Part shown: positions 1-7,288 of the stretch, piece by piece
How positions within the stretch are numbered: position 1 is the stretch's first letter
Layout: the number at the start of each line of letters is the position of its first letter
Notes under the pieces: generated by a model
What the model was told of the DNA's origin: nothing
The model's database searches: none
What the model saw: the letters and a program-made list of their open reading frames with translations, nothing else
NCBI GenBank assembly: GCA_012511185.1
Contig: JAAZGN010000102.1
Location: 1-11,703 of the forward strand
Direction of reading: 5' to 3'
DNA from: Clostridiaceae bacterium
Lineage (GTDB): Bacteria > Bacillota > Clostridia > Saccharofermentanales > DTU023
Length of the DNA: 11,703 nucleotides
Program-made: the position numbers and the translations under genes

Positions 1-269
1 ACAAGAATCCGGTCAGCCCTGGCGAACTGATGCGCGTAGCGGAAACGCGGGTGATCCAGTTCACCCGCCTCCAGGAGCCGTTCACGCTGCAGGAAGAACT
101 CGCCTGTCAGGGGCAAGAGGGCCTCCTCGGTCAAAACCAGCCTGTCAAGGGAAAAGCCGCCTCTTTCTTCCAATTCGTCAAGAAAGGCGCCGGCCAGCCG
201 CCCGGTCCGCGATTCCCCGCCGCGGATGCAGCAGTCGATGTAAAGCAGATCGATTTTCTTATTTTCCAT
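1..269 (-). CDS. Flavodoxin-fold NAD(P)H-dependent oxidoreductase, N-terminal part
   Basis: This gene starts at an ATG at 269-267 and runs off the left edge of the window, so only about 89 N-terminal residues are visible. A beta strand with hydrophobic residues at 7-11 is followed by a loop of the type C-x-R-x-x-E-S-R-T-x-x-L-A (residues 14-26). This matches the FMN or dinucleotide phosphate-binding loop of the Flavodoxin_2 family of NAD(P)H:quinone or azoreductase-like enzymes. A helix follows, and then the family-like stretch F-x-x-A-D-x-I-L-V near residues 81-89. The start lies inside the 3' end of the upstream nucleoside hydrolase gene (11-bp overlap, 259-269), with a modest GGGGCG ribosome site, so the two are probably translationally coupled. 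Its substrate cannot be told from this fragment. Its place behind a nucleoside salvage operon is unusual. Family assignment is fairly sure; specific function is unknown. Confidence 0.75.
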   Translation of the reverse strand, partial: MENKKIDLLYIDCCIRGGESRTGRLAGAFLDELEERGGFSLDRLVLTEEALLPLTGEFFLQRERLLEAGELDHPRFRYAHQFARADRIL

Positions 270-1284
270 AACGCCCCATTAAATATAACAACCTGGCCTT
301 GAACTTGTCCCGGTCGACGTCAATGACGACGCGGTGATTGCGGTCCGGCATCTTCTTGTCAGAGAAGAGATCGGTGACCGTTTTGCCATAGCTCCGTTTT
401 CCCTTGGTTTCGACGCGGACCCAGGCGGGGTAGGACTCGAAGATGGAGTCATCGGCCGCAAAAAGGACGGCCGCCGGGTCGTGAAGCGCCACCCCCGGCT
501 GGCCAAGCGAGCGCGAGTAGCGGAGCGTATTCTGCAGGCAGTCCCGGGCAAATTCGGCTTGGGGGGAGCCCAGGCTGCCAAGCTCTTCCAATTCCTCTGA
601 AGTCAGGCAGGCCTTCATGGTCATGTCCAGGCCGCACATGGTGACCGGAATCCCCGAGCTGAACAGGATTTCGGCGGCCTCCGGATCCGCGAAAACATTA
701 AACTCAGCCGCCGGTGTCGTGTTCCCTCCCCTGGCCCCGCCCCCCATGATGACAGCACGCTTCAGAAGTCGCGGCAGATCCCTGTACTTGGCCAGGGCCA
801 GGCCGATATTGGTCAGCGGGCCCACAGCGATCAGGACCAGCTCGCCTTTGTAATCGAGGGCCGCCTGATGGAGTGCGTCCCAGGCACTTTCTTTCTCCAG
901 ATCCAGGGATGGACGGGGGAGAATGACATCGCCCAGGCCATTCGTGCCGTGGACTTCAGGCGCGGTGATCTGGTCGCGGATCAGGGGCCGGTCAGCACCC
1001 CGGTAAACGGGCACATCCGATCCCGCAAGTTCCAGGACACAAAGGGTATTGTAGCTTGTTTTTTCCAGGACGACGTTGCCCGCTACCGTTGAAATGCCAA
1101 GCAAGTTAAAGCATTCGAGCTGGTGGAGCAAAAGGAGGGCAATGGCGTCATCAACGCCGGTGTCGCAATCAAACCAGACCGGCAGGGAGTAACCGTCAAA
1201 ACAGTTGTCATAAAAGCTGTCTTCTTCCACCCGGTAAGACCCGCTAGACCGGGGGATTTTTCTTTTTTCCAGTCGATCACTCAT
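259..1284 (-). CDS. Nucleoside hydrolase (IUNH family), second of two, with N-terminal extension
   Basis: This 341-residue protein belongs to the inosine-uridine preferring nucleoside hydrolase family. Such enzymes split the N-glycosidic bond of nucleosides to ribose and free base, using a calcium ion held by aspartates. The hallmark D-x-D-x-G-x-D-D-A is at residues 39-47. G-P-L-T-N is at 155-159, E-F-N...D-P-E-A-A at 194-204, and the catalytic-type His-Asp pair at 268-269. In most family members the aspartate motif starts within the first dozen residues. Here about 30 extra polar residues precede it. The start is nevertheless well supported by AAAGGAG seven bases upstream of the ATG. No signal peptide is seen, so it should be cytosolic. 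The ATG overlaps the stop of the preceding hydrolase by 4 bp (ATGA), indicating translational coupling. Purine versus pyrimidine preference cannot be read from the sequence. Confidence 0.92.
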   Translation of the reverse strand: MSDRLEKRKIPRSSGSYRVEEDSFYDNCFDGYSLPVWFDCDTGVDDAIALLLLHQLECFNLLGISTVAGNVVLEKTSYNTLCVLELAGSDVPVYRGADRPLIRDQITAPEVHGTNGLGDVILPRPSLDLEKESAWDALHQAALDYKGELVLIAVGPLTNIGLALAKYRDLPRLLKRAVIMGGGARGGNTTPAAEFNVFADPEAAEILFSSGIPVTMCGLDMTMKACLTSEELEELGSLGSPQAEFARDCLQNTLRYSRSLGQPGVALHDPAAVLFAADDSIFESYPAWVRVETKGKRSYGKTVTDLFSDKKMPDRNHRVVIDVDRDKFKARLLYLMGRYGK

Positions 1285-2225
1285 GCGCCCGCTCCTTTCC
1301 CGTAATGCGATACCGCCTTGACCAGCAAGTCGACGAAGGCCTGGCGGTCAATGTCCATGATGCAGCGGACATTGGGCTTTTTCCCTGTGATACCGTAGGA
1401 ATCGCCGATGGTTGCGCCGCGGCAGTAGTCGCCCCGCGTCTCCACCTCAACAAACAGGTCCCGCATGACCAGGAGGTCAGGCCGGACCAGGGCTGTCACC
1501 GCGACCGCGTCGTGGACGGGCGCGCCTGGGTAGCCCAGCTTTTGATGAAATTGGTAAAAATAGTCCAGCCATTCAGCAGTGACCCGGGCCACCTCATTGC
1601 CCACGGCCCGGATCCGCTCGAAGTCCTCCGGGAAGACCAAGGCCCTTTCCGTGACGTCCAGGCCGGCCATGGTCAGGGGGATCCCCGAAGAAAAGACCAG
1701 ATCAGCCGCCTCCGGGTCCACCAGAATATTGAATTCGGCCGCCGGCGTCCAGTTGCCGTGGCCGATGCCGCCTCCCATCAGGTAGATATGGCGGACCCTG
1801 TTTTTAAGGTGCGGATAAAGAAGGAGCAGAGCCGCGATATTGGTCAGGGGCCCTGTAGAGATCAGGACGACCGCTTCTTCATGTTCCCGGATAATCCGTG
1901 CCATGAAGGCGGCCGCCTCCTCAGCCACCGGCTGGCGGTCCGGCTCAGGCAGGGCGGGTCCGTCCAGACCCGACACGCCGTGGACCGACGGGGCGATGAT
2001 AGGCTCGGCCAGAAGCGGCCTCTCCCTGCCGGCCGCCAGGGGCACATCAAGGCCGATCAGGGCCATGACGCGGCCCGCGTTATAAGTCGTTTTCTCAAGC
2101 GTCTGGTTGCCGCAGCAGGTCGTCACCGCCAGAATATCGAGCCCGGGCATGGCCCGGGCCAGCACCCAGGCAATGGCGTCATCGTGACCGGGATCACCGT
2201 CCAGGATGACAGGTATTTTCTTCAT
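1281..2225 (-). CDS. Nucleoside hydrolase (IUNH family), first of two
   Basis: This 314-residue cytosolic enzyme of the inosine-uridine preferring nucleoside hydrolase family has a standard length. The calcium-binding motif D-G-D-P-G-H-D-D-A is at residues 9-17. G-P-L-T-N is at 125-129, A-E-F-N...D-P-E-A-A at 163-174, the active-site H-D at 238-239, and the family's D-I-D-R-x-x-F near the C-terminus at 291-297. It should hydrolyse imported nucleosides to ribose and base. It starts 25 bp after the second permease gene, preceded by a purine-rich GAGAGGGAAGG ribosome site, and overlaps the next hydrolase by 4 bp. The two paralogues share motif order but differ clearly along their length, for example around residues 20-60 and 195-260. 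They therefore look like two specificities rather than a recent duplication. Family is certain; substrate is not. Confidence 0.95.
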   Translation of the reverse strand: MKKIPVILDGDPGHDDAIAWVLARAMPGLDILAVTTCCGNQTLEKTTYNAGRVMALIGLDVPLAAGRERPLLAEPIIAPSVHGVSGLDGPALPEPDRQPVAEEAAAFMARIIREHEEAVVLISTGPLTNIAALLLLYPHLKNRVRHIYLMGGGIGHGNWTPAAEFNILVDPEAADLVFSSGIPLTMAGLDVTERALVFPEDFERIRAVGNEVARVTAEWLDYFYQFHQKLGYPGAPVHDAVAVTALVRPDLLVMRDLFVEVETRGDYCRGATIGDSYGITGKKPNVRCIMDIDRQAFVDLLVKAVSHYGKGAGA

Positions 2226-2250
2226 CCTTCCCTCTCTTCCAGGTGGATCG

Positions 2251-3201
2251 TCAAGGCTTGACCGCCTTGATGGCGTGTTTGCGCGCCTTGCGCTTCAGGC
2301 TGATCGAATAAATGACGAGCCCCAGCACCGTGGCCACGTAAGGAATCAGGGAGACCAGGAAACTCGAAACACCCTGGAGTCCTGATGCCTTGGTGCGCAG
2401 AGCCTGGGCCAGGCCGAAAAGGAGCGAGGACAGCATGGCGCCCACGGGCTCCCCCCTGCCCATGGCCTGGGCTGCCAGAGCGATAAAGCCGCGGCCGGCA
2501 ACCATGCCGGAGTTCCAGCCCTGCGAATAATACATGGACATGAAGGCGCCGCCCAAGCCGGCCAGCGCGCCCGAAAGCGCGATGGCGACGTATTTGATAC
2601 CCAAAACGCTGACCCCGACACTGGAGGCGGCGTCCGGGTTCTCCCCCACCGCCCGGATATTCAGTCCGATCGGTGTCTTGTAAAGGAGCAGCCAAACAAG
2701 AAAGACAAAAATAAAGGCACAGTAGGTCAGCACCGCGTGGCCGGAAAGCATCTCACCCACAACCGGAATCCGGTCAATCAAAGGAATTTTGACAGTGGGA
2801 ATCAGGATATTGGGGGTTACAAGGTTGCCGGTGTTGCCGCGCAGGCCGGTGAACATATTGAGCAGGAAAATGGTTCCCCCCGCCCCCAGCATATTGATCG
2901 CGATGCCGGCCAGGATAATGTCTGTTTTCAATTTAAGGGAGAAAAATCCCATCACAAGGCCGAGCAGGCCCCCGGTCAGGACGGCGCCCAGCACGCCAAT
3001 GATCCAGCTCTGGGTCCAGTAGGCAAAAAGGAAGCCGAAGAGGGCCGTGATCATCATGATCCCCTCAAGGCCGATATTGACGACACCCGCTTTTTCCGCG
3101 ATGACGGCCGCCAGGGCGGCAAAAAGGATGGGGGCCGTGATCCGGATCACCGCAAATATAAAATCCGCCTTGAAAACGGCCTGGAAAAATTGTTCAAGCA
3201 T
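2251..3201 (-). CDS. Nucleoside/simple-sugar ABC transporter permease (second permease)
   Basis: This very hydrophobic protein of about 316 residues belongs to the BPD_transp_2 permease family, the YufQ/NupQ type found with BMP binding proteins. It forms half of the membrane channel together with the preceding permease. Visible hallmarks are V-V-N-I-G-L-E-G-I-M near residues 40-49, typical of this family, and a run of about eight to ten membrane segments. The C-terminal tail is basic and presumably cytoplasmic. A longer reading frame begins with GTG at 3210. The ATG at 3201 is preferred because GGAGGTG (3208-3214) sits six bases upstream of it, and the GTG would lie inside that ribosome site. 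With this start the gene overlaps the previous permease by 8 bp (ATGCTTGA). Confidence 0.92.
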   Translation of the reverse strand: MLEQFFQAVFKADFIFAVIRITAPILFAALAAVIAEKAGVVNIGLEGIMMITALFGFLFAYWTQSWIIGVLGAVLTGGLLGLVMGFFSLKLKTDIILAGIAINMLGAGGTIFLLNMFTGLRGNTGNLVTPNILIPTVKIPLIDRIPVVGEMLSGHAVLTYCAFIFVFLVWLLLYKTPIGLNIRAVGENPDAASSVGVSVLGIKYVAIALSGALAGLGGAFMSMYYSQGWNSGMVAGRGFIALAAQAMGRGEPVGAMLSSLLFGLAQALRTKASGLQGVSSFLVSLIPYVATVLGLVIYSISLKRKARKHAIKAVKP

Positions 3202-4327
3202 GGCTTCCACCTCCCCTGGATCCGCGGTCGGCTTCCAACCTCATCAAATCCTCGGTCGCCGTCTTGACCACAAGCTTCTGGCGGAAACCGGACAGGAACT
3301 GCTCAGCGGCAAAAAAGAGGAAGATGGCCGCCTGGATGATGTCGATCATTTCGGAAGGAACGTCGCAGTGGGTCGACATGAGCAGACAGCCCTTGTTGAG
3401 ATAGGCGATGAAAAAAGCAGCGAGGGGAACGTAGACCGGATTGTTCTTGGCCAGGATGGCAACGGTGATGCCCACCCAGCCATAGCCGGGCAATTCGCGC
3501 CACAGATAGGTCTGGTAGCGTCCCAGGACTTCCAGGCTGCCGCCCATGCCGGACAGCATGCCGCCGATCACTTGCGCCAGCACGATGGTCCAGCCGACAT
3601 TCATGCCGGAATACAAGGCAAAGGATTCATTGATGCCGATCATCCGGATCGCGTAGCCCCAGCGGGTCCGGTACATGAAGAAGGCGATGAGCGCCGTCGC
3701 CAGCAGGGCAACAATGAAGCCCACCGACATCTTGCTGTTGCCCGGTACCAGGGAGGGAATGACGGCGGTGGATCTAAAGGCCTTGGTCATGGTCGCCCCC
3801 TTGGTCCGGTCAGCAAAATTGAAGTTGAGGTAGTGGAGCACGACATAGAGAATAATGAAATTCAACATCAGGCTGGTGACCATCTCACTGGCGCCCAGCT
3901 TGACTTTGAGCAGAGCAGGAATCAGCATGATCAAGCCGCAGGCAACTGTGGCGGCGAGCACGCAGACCACCGCATGCCAACCCGAGTTGATCTGAAGATA
4001 GACCCCGAGGATCCCCCCGATAAAGCCGCCGGCCAGGACACAGCCCTCTCCCGCCAGGTTGAACTGGTTGGCCGAGAACATCACACAGACAGCCAGGCCC
4101 GTAAAGATGGTCGGTATCATGGCGGCAAATATCTGAAAGAGATACTGGGCATTAAAGATGACGGATCCGTCATGAAAGCTCAGAAGAGGACCGATCAGCA
4201 GGTAGCGGAGCGCGGTAAAGGGTGTTTTGGAACTCAAGAAGATAAAGACCGCTCCGACAGCAAGCGCCAGAATAATGGCCATGGCCCCGCGTGCGATCCC
4301 GAAGAAGACCATCCGTCTGTCACGCAT
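3194..4327 (-). CDS. Nucleoside/simple-sugar ABC transporter permease (first permease)
   Basis: This integral membrane protein of about 377 residues belongs to the BPD_transp_2 family, the YufP/NupP type. It has a first membrane segment at roughly residues 11-31 and several more along its length. N-L-A-G-E-G at residues 90-95 corresponds to the family's N-x-G-x-E-G loop. L-G-A-S-E-M-V-T-S-L-M-L-N near 144-156 is the conserved stretch likely to touch the ATPase. The C-terminal tail is hydrophilic (about 350-377). The frame is open further upstream to an ATG at 4354, but the start at 4327 is chosen because GGGAGGG lies six bases before it. It overlaps the ATPase gene by 8 bp (ATGCGTGA). It pairs with the downstream permease to form a heterodimeric channel for nucleosides, as inferred from the operon. 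Confidence 0.92.
   Translation of the reverse strand: MRDRRMVFFGIARGAMAIILALAVGAVFIFLSSKTPFTALRYLLIGPLLSFHDGSVIFNAQYLFQIFAAMIPTIFTGLAVCVMFSANQFNLAGEGCVLAGGFIGGILGVYLQINSGWHAVVCVLAATVACGLIMLIPALLKVKLGASEMVTSLMLNFIILYVVLHYLNFNFADRTKGATMTKAFRSTAVIPSLVPGNSKMSVGFIVALLATALIAFFMYRTRWGYAIRMIGINESFALYSGMNVGWTIVLAQVIGGMLSGMGGSLEVLGRYQTYLWRELPGYGWVGITVAILAKNNPVYVPLAAFFIAYLNKGCLLMSTHCDVPSEMIDIIQAAIFLFFAAEQFLSGFRQKLVVKTATEDLMRLEADRGSRGGGSHA
3207..3216 (-). promoter_or_regulatory. Ribosome binding site that fixes the second permease start
   Basis: On the minus strand this reads GGGGAGGTGG, a near-perfect match to the anti-Shine-Dalgarno partner, six bases before the ATG at 3201. The in-frame GTG at 3210 lies inside it and is therefore unlikely to be the start. 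Confidence 0.75.
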
Positions 4328-5879
4328 GGGAAGCCCTCCCGATCTCCTCGTCACTTTGGTGTTTCAAACCCAGCATATACTCTCCCATCATGACGTCATC
4401 CCACTCGCCGTTGTCAAAGTAGCCGGCAATTTTCCCCTCGTAGAAAACGATCAAACTGTCGGACAATTCCATGACCTCATTCAAGTCAGCGGACACCAGC
4501 AGAACGGCTGCCCCTGCCCTTGACAAATCAATCAGCCTTTTTCGGATCAGCTCCGTTGCACCGACATCAATCCCCCGGGTTGGCTGGTCGGCAATAATCA
4601 GAACCGGGTCGCTCGAAAACTCACGGGCCACCACCACCTTCTGGATATTACCGCCCGACAGCATCCCCACTTCCTGGCTTCGGGTCTTGCATAGAATGGA
4701 ATAATCAAGAATGAGCCGGTCACTCTCTTTGTGGAGTTCCTTCATCCGGAAAAGAGGGCCGTGGTTAAAACGCTTGCCCTGAAAACGGTCGGAGATGACA
4801 TTTTCCTCGACGCTGGCCGCTGCTGCGATGCCCAGGGTCATCCGGTCCTCGGGAACATAGGACACGCCAAGTGACCGGATCCGGGCCTGGGGCAGGCCGG
4901 TCAGCTTGACCCCGCCCACCCTGGCCGTGCCGCTTTCGGGCAGCCTGAGGCCAAAGAGGATATCCACAAGCTCCCGCTGGCCGTTGCCTTCAACACCGGC
5001 GACTCCCACAATTTCACCGCTGCGGACAGAAAAGGTCACGCCGTCAAGTGCCTGCTTTCCCCACTCATTGACATAGCGGAGCCCTTGAACCTGCAGGACA
5101 ACCTCGCCAGGGGCTACCGCCTCTTTTTCAACGGACAGGATCACGTCGCGTCCGACCATGCGGCGCGAAATCTCCTCTTCCGAGACCGCTCCCGTATCGT
5201 AGACCCCCACGGACTTGCCGGCCCGCATGATGGTGATGCGATCGGTCAGCTCTTTCACTTCATTCAATTTATGGGAAATGAAGATGATGGTAAATCCCTG
5301 TTCTTTCAGGTTTTTCAGCTCCTGAAAGAGACCAGCCGTCTCCTGGCTTGTCAGCACAGCGGTCGGTTCATCCAGGATCAGGACGCGGGCGCCCCGCACC
5401 AAGGCCTTGAGGATCTCCACCTTTTGCTTCATGCCGGTCGCGATATCGGCGACCCGGGCTGAGGGCTCAACATGGAGGTTGAATTTTTCCGCGCTGGCCC
5501 GGGTCAGTTCAAGCGCTTCCCTGTAGTCGATCAGGAAACCGGATTTTCGGGGCGCCATACCCAGGACTATGTTCTCGGCCACCGTCAGACTGGGAACCAG
5601 CATGAAATGCTGGTGTACCATGCCGATCCCCTTGGCGATGGCGTCGGTTGGAGAGCTGAAAGACACGGCTTGGCCGTCAACAAAAATTTCACCCTCCGTC
5701 GGCCGTTCCATGCCAAAGAGTATCTTCATCAAGGTCGATTTGCCCGCGCCATTCTCACCGATCAGCGCGTGGATCTCCCCTGGCTTGACAGAGAAATCGA
5801 CTTCCCGGTTGGCCGCGATGACATTGGGATAGATCTTGGTGATCCCCCTCATGTCAAGGGCAAGATCGTTGTGCTCCAT
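4320..5879 (-). CDS. Nucleoside/sugar ABC transporter ATP-binding protein with two ABC domains
   Basis: This 519-residue fused double ATPase belongs to the RbsA/YufO-like class that powers BMP-type importers. Domain 1 has Walker A G-E-N-G-A-G-K-S-T (41-49), a Q-loop at Q90, a weak signature near 146-156, Walker B V-L-I-L-D-E-P-T (166-173) and the switch His at 203. Domain 2 has a degenerate Walker A G-V-E-G-N-G-Q-R-E (295-303) but a good signature L-S-G-G-N-I-Q-K (407-414). Its Walker B region reads I-I-A-D-Q-P-T-R-G (428-436), with Gln in place of the catalytic Glu. That is known for this subfamily and suggests one active and one mainly structural site. The frame is open to an ATG at 5957. 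The start at 5879 is preferred because GGGGGAG lies eight bases upstream and the alignable sequence begins there. A hairpin at 5909-5936 separates it from the binding-protein gene. Confidence 0.95.
   Translation of the reverse strand: MEHNDLALDMRGITKIYPNVIAANREVDFSVKPGEIHALIGENGAGKSTLMKILFGMERPTEGEIFVDGQAVSFSSPTDAIAKGIGMVHQHFMLVPSLTVAENIVLGMAPRKSGFLIDYREALELTRASAEKFNLHVEPSARVADIATGMKQKVEILKALVRGARVLILDEPTAVLTSQETAGLFQELKNLKEQGFTIIFISHKLNEVKELTDRITIMRAGKSVGVYDTGAVSEEEISRRMVGRDVILSVEKEAVAPGEVVLQVQGLRYVNEWGKQALDGVTFSVRSGEIVGVAGVEGNGQRELVDILFGLRLPESGTARVGGVKLTGLPQARIRSLGVSYVPEDRMTLGIAAAASVEENVISDRFQGKRFNHGPLFRMKELHKESDRLILDYSILCKTRSQEVGMLSGGNIQKVVVAREFSSDPVLIIADQPTRGIDVGATELIRKRLIDLSRAGAAVLLVSADLNEVMELSDSLIVFYEGKIAGYFDNGEWDDVMMGEYMLGLKHQSDEEIGRASHA
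4334..4340 (-). promoter_or_regulatory. Ribosome binding site that fixes the first permease start
   Basis: GGGAGGG on the minus strand lies six bases before the ATG at 4327, inside the end of the ATPase gene. It favours this ATG over the longer open frame starting at 4354. Confidence 0.7.
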
Positions 5880-5887
5880 ATGCCTAA

Positions 5888-5894
5888 CTCCCCC
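5888..5894 (-). promoter_or_regulatory. Ribosome binding site that fixes the ABC ATPase start
   Basis: GGGGGAG on the minus strand lies eight bases before the ATG at 5879. It lies downstream of the intercistronic hairpin, so the ATPase would be translated from its own ribosome entry. The longer open frame to 5957 would run through the hairpin and lacks a comparable site. Confidence 0.7.
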
Positions 5895-5908
5895 GGCCTC
5901 TTCTGGTA

Positions 5909-5936
5909 AAAGGGGATCCGAACCCGGACCCCCTTT
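5909..5936 (-). terminator. Intercistronic hairpin (attenuator or mRNA-stabilising stem)
   Basis: On the minus strand the RNA would form a 12-bp stem, AAAGGGGGUCCG with CGGAUCCCCUUU, around a four-base GGUU loop. One position is a G-U pair. The U run after it is short (UUUU, partly inside the stem, then ACC), so termination is probably partial. It lies between the binding-protein stop (5986) and the ATPase ribosome site. That position suits differential expression, in which most transcripts end or are protected here and excess binding protein is made. The fold is read directly from the sequence; the role is inferred. Confidence 0.65.
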
Positions 5937-5985
5937 CCATGGCCTCTTGTCACGCAAAGGCGGCAGCCATCACGCGTCGCACGCC

Positions 5986-7104
5986 CTAGGGCTGCATGGC
6001 CTCGCGCAAGGCTACAACGCCCATGGTTTCATCGCCGATGGCGGACGAGACCTTGATGGTGCCGTCACGCACCGCCTTTTCAGCAGCTATGACCAGATCC
6101 TGCACTTCCTGCGGCGCGTACTTGGCAAAGTTCTTGTCGGATACATAACCGACGCCGCCTTCGACCAGGCCCAGATTGACTTCCGTTCCCCAGTAAGTCC
6201 GCCCGGCATCCCACTCATCAAAGAACCAGATAATGGAATCCCCCACGTTCTTGAGCCCTGATGTCAGGGTGATGGACGCCAGTTCGGTGGACAGGGTCAG
6301 CTCCTGATCGGAGTCAACGCCAATGAACCAGGCCTTCCCTGTTTCAAGCGCTGCCTCGGCACCGCCATTTCCAGCCAGACCGGCAACACCCCAAAGGATG
6401 TCGGCCTTGTTGTCGTTGATCATGGCCAGCCCCAGCTCTTTTGCGGCGGCCGTATCAAAGTAGTTGGTGACGTAGCGGGTGTCAACCTTAACCTCCGGGT
6501 CAGTCGCCTTGGCGCCTTCAAGGAAACCGTAGAGGAAGTCGTTGATGACAGGGCTGTCTTCACCGCCGATAAAGCCGACCACTTTTTCCGGATTGATATT
6601 ATCCACCGTGGTCTGCGAAGTCATGGCCGCCGCGAATACGCCGATCAGGTACCCCATGTCGTTTTGGCGGTAGCTCAGGTTGACCACGTTCTGATTGGCG
6701 CCGACGTAGGTTGTATCGTCATAGATGAGGAACTTCTGGTCGGGATAGGCGTCCGCCGCCTCCTTCAGGTAATCGGGCATCTGATAGGTACCGCAAATAA
6801 TCAGGTCATAGACGCCCATGGAAGCGACGTCGTTGATGGTTTCCTGCCATTTGGGCTGATCCGCATCGGTAGCGCCCATCTCCTTTGTCTCATAGGTAAT
6901 GCGGCCGGCGTCGGCCAGTATCTTCAAGCCGGCTTCAGCCGAGTCGAAGAAAGATTTGTCACCCAAGTTGCCGTTAACCAGGTTGATTACCTTGTAGACC
7001 GCACCCTCAGGCTCCGTTTTCCCCGGCTCCTCAGACTCCTTGTCGCAGGCAACCATGGCGATCGCCATCAAGGCGACAAGCAATAGCGCAAGCATTTTTT
7101 TCAT
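5986..7104 (-). CDS. BMP-family nucleoside-binding lipoprotein of an ABC transporter
   Basis: This 372-residue substrate-binding protein belongs to the BMP (basic membrane protein, Med/PnrA-like) family, which binds nucleosides in characterised members. It has a typical lipoprotein signal: M-K-K, a hydrophobic stretch at residues 4-19, and a lipobox M-V-A-C with the lipidated Cys at 20. An acidic, flexible linker (21-35) follows. The mature domain starts with a strand and the family-like N-L-G-D-K-S-F-F-D-S-A-x-x-G motif near 46-59. The protein would be anchored on the outer face of the cell membrane and deliver ligand to the two permeases encoded downstream. AAGGAG lies seven bases before the ATG. 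The gene is preceded by its own promoter and a long leader and followed by a hairpin. Nucleoside is the likely ligand given the two hydrolases in the operon; the exact ligand is unknown. Confidence 0.93.
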   Translation of the reverse strand: MKKMLALLLVALMAIAMVACDKESEEPGKTEPEGAVYKVINLVNGNLGDKSFFDSAEAGLKILADAGRITYETKEMGATDADQPKWQETINDVASMGVYDLIICGTYQMPDYLKEAADAYPDQKFLIYDDTTYVGANQNVVNLSYRQNDMGYLIGVFAAAMTSQTTVDNINPEKVVGFIGGEDSPVINDFLYGFLEGAKATDPEVKVDTRYVTNYFDTAAAKELGLAMINDNKADILWGVAGLAGNGGAEAALETGKAWFIGVDSDQELTLSTELASITLTSGLKNVGDSIIWFFDEWDAGRTYWGTEVNLGLVEGGVGYVSDKNFAKYAPQEVQDLVIAAEKAVRDGTIKVSSAIGDETMGVVALREAMQP

Positions 7105-7288
7105 CTTTTTTCTCCTTGTATAATACGTTTATCTCCACTTCATCTGTGAAGATTCTGTCTTCCCCCGCCCCTTGGCAGGGTGGACATCAACCCCTGTAAT
7201 TTTGTCCATCTGACAGGCAAAATCCCTGCGGCATAGCCCTTTGGAAGGTATGCAGCCGGTTCGGCCACGATGGACGACTGCCATGTGA
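7105..7288 (-). ncRNA. Long structured 5' leader of the nucleoside transport operon (candidate)
   Basis: The promoter at 7289-7317 predicts a transcript beginning near 7282, giving an untranslated leader of about 178 nt before the binding-protein ATG. Several stems can be drawn by eye on the minus strand. Stem 1 is 7275-7281 with 7252-7258 (7 bp, one G-U), right at the predicted 5' end. Stem A is 7216-7223 with 7199-7207 (one bulged base). Stem B is 7203-7208 with 7181-7186 (6 bp). Stem C is 7192-7196 with 7176-7180. Stem D is 7146-7153 with 7131-7138 (8 bp, one G-U). A and B share bases and exclude each other, as in a switching leader. None of the conserved purine riboswitch strings was found, and I do not recognise any other known class. 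Confidence 0.4.

Noticed and set aside
1305..2261. 318-codon plus-strand open frame opposite the first nucleoside hydrolase
   Set aside because: It is antisense to a well-motifed enzyme, its composition is unlike a real protein, and GC-rich codon bias keeps such frames open.
2222..2695. 157-codon minus-strand frame overlapping the second permease
   Set aside because: Gly/Arg-rich out-of-frame shadow of the permease; no motif.
3047..4393. Long open frame (448 codons) on the plus strand opposite the two permease genes
   Set aside because: Its translation is rich in D, H, Q and G with no domain, as expected from the antisense of hydrophobic membrane-protein codons. The minus-strand permeases are clear.
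5880..5957. Longer ABC ATPase start at 5957 adding 26 residues
   Set aside because: The added residues do not resemble the family, the segment crosses a stable hairpin, and the ATG at 5879 has a strong ribosome site.
7119..7149. A second promoter close to the binding-protein gene (TTCACA and TATTAT)
   Set aside because: The boxes are 19 bases apart and transcription would begin within the ribosome binding site, removing it.
7258..7268. PurR PurBox (CCGAAC) in the leader
   Set aside because: Only one core is present, lacking the A/T-rich flanks and the second inverted copy. The same six bases occur by chance in the hairpin at 5909-5936.
7105..7288. Known purine (guanine/adenine) riboswitch upstream of the nucleoside importer
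   Set aside because: The conserved junction and loop strings of that class are not present in the leader.
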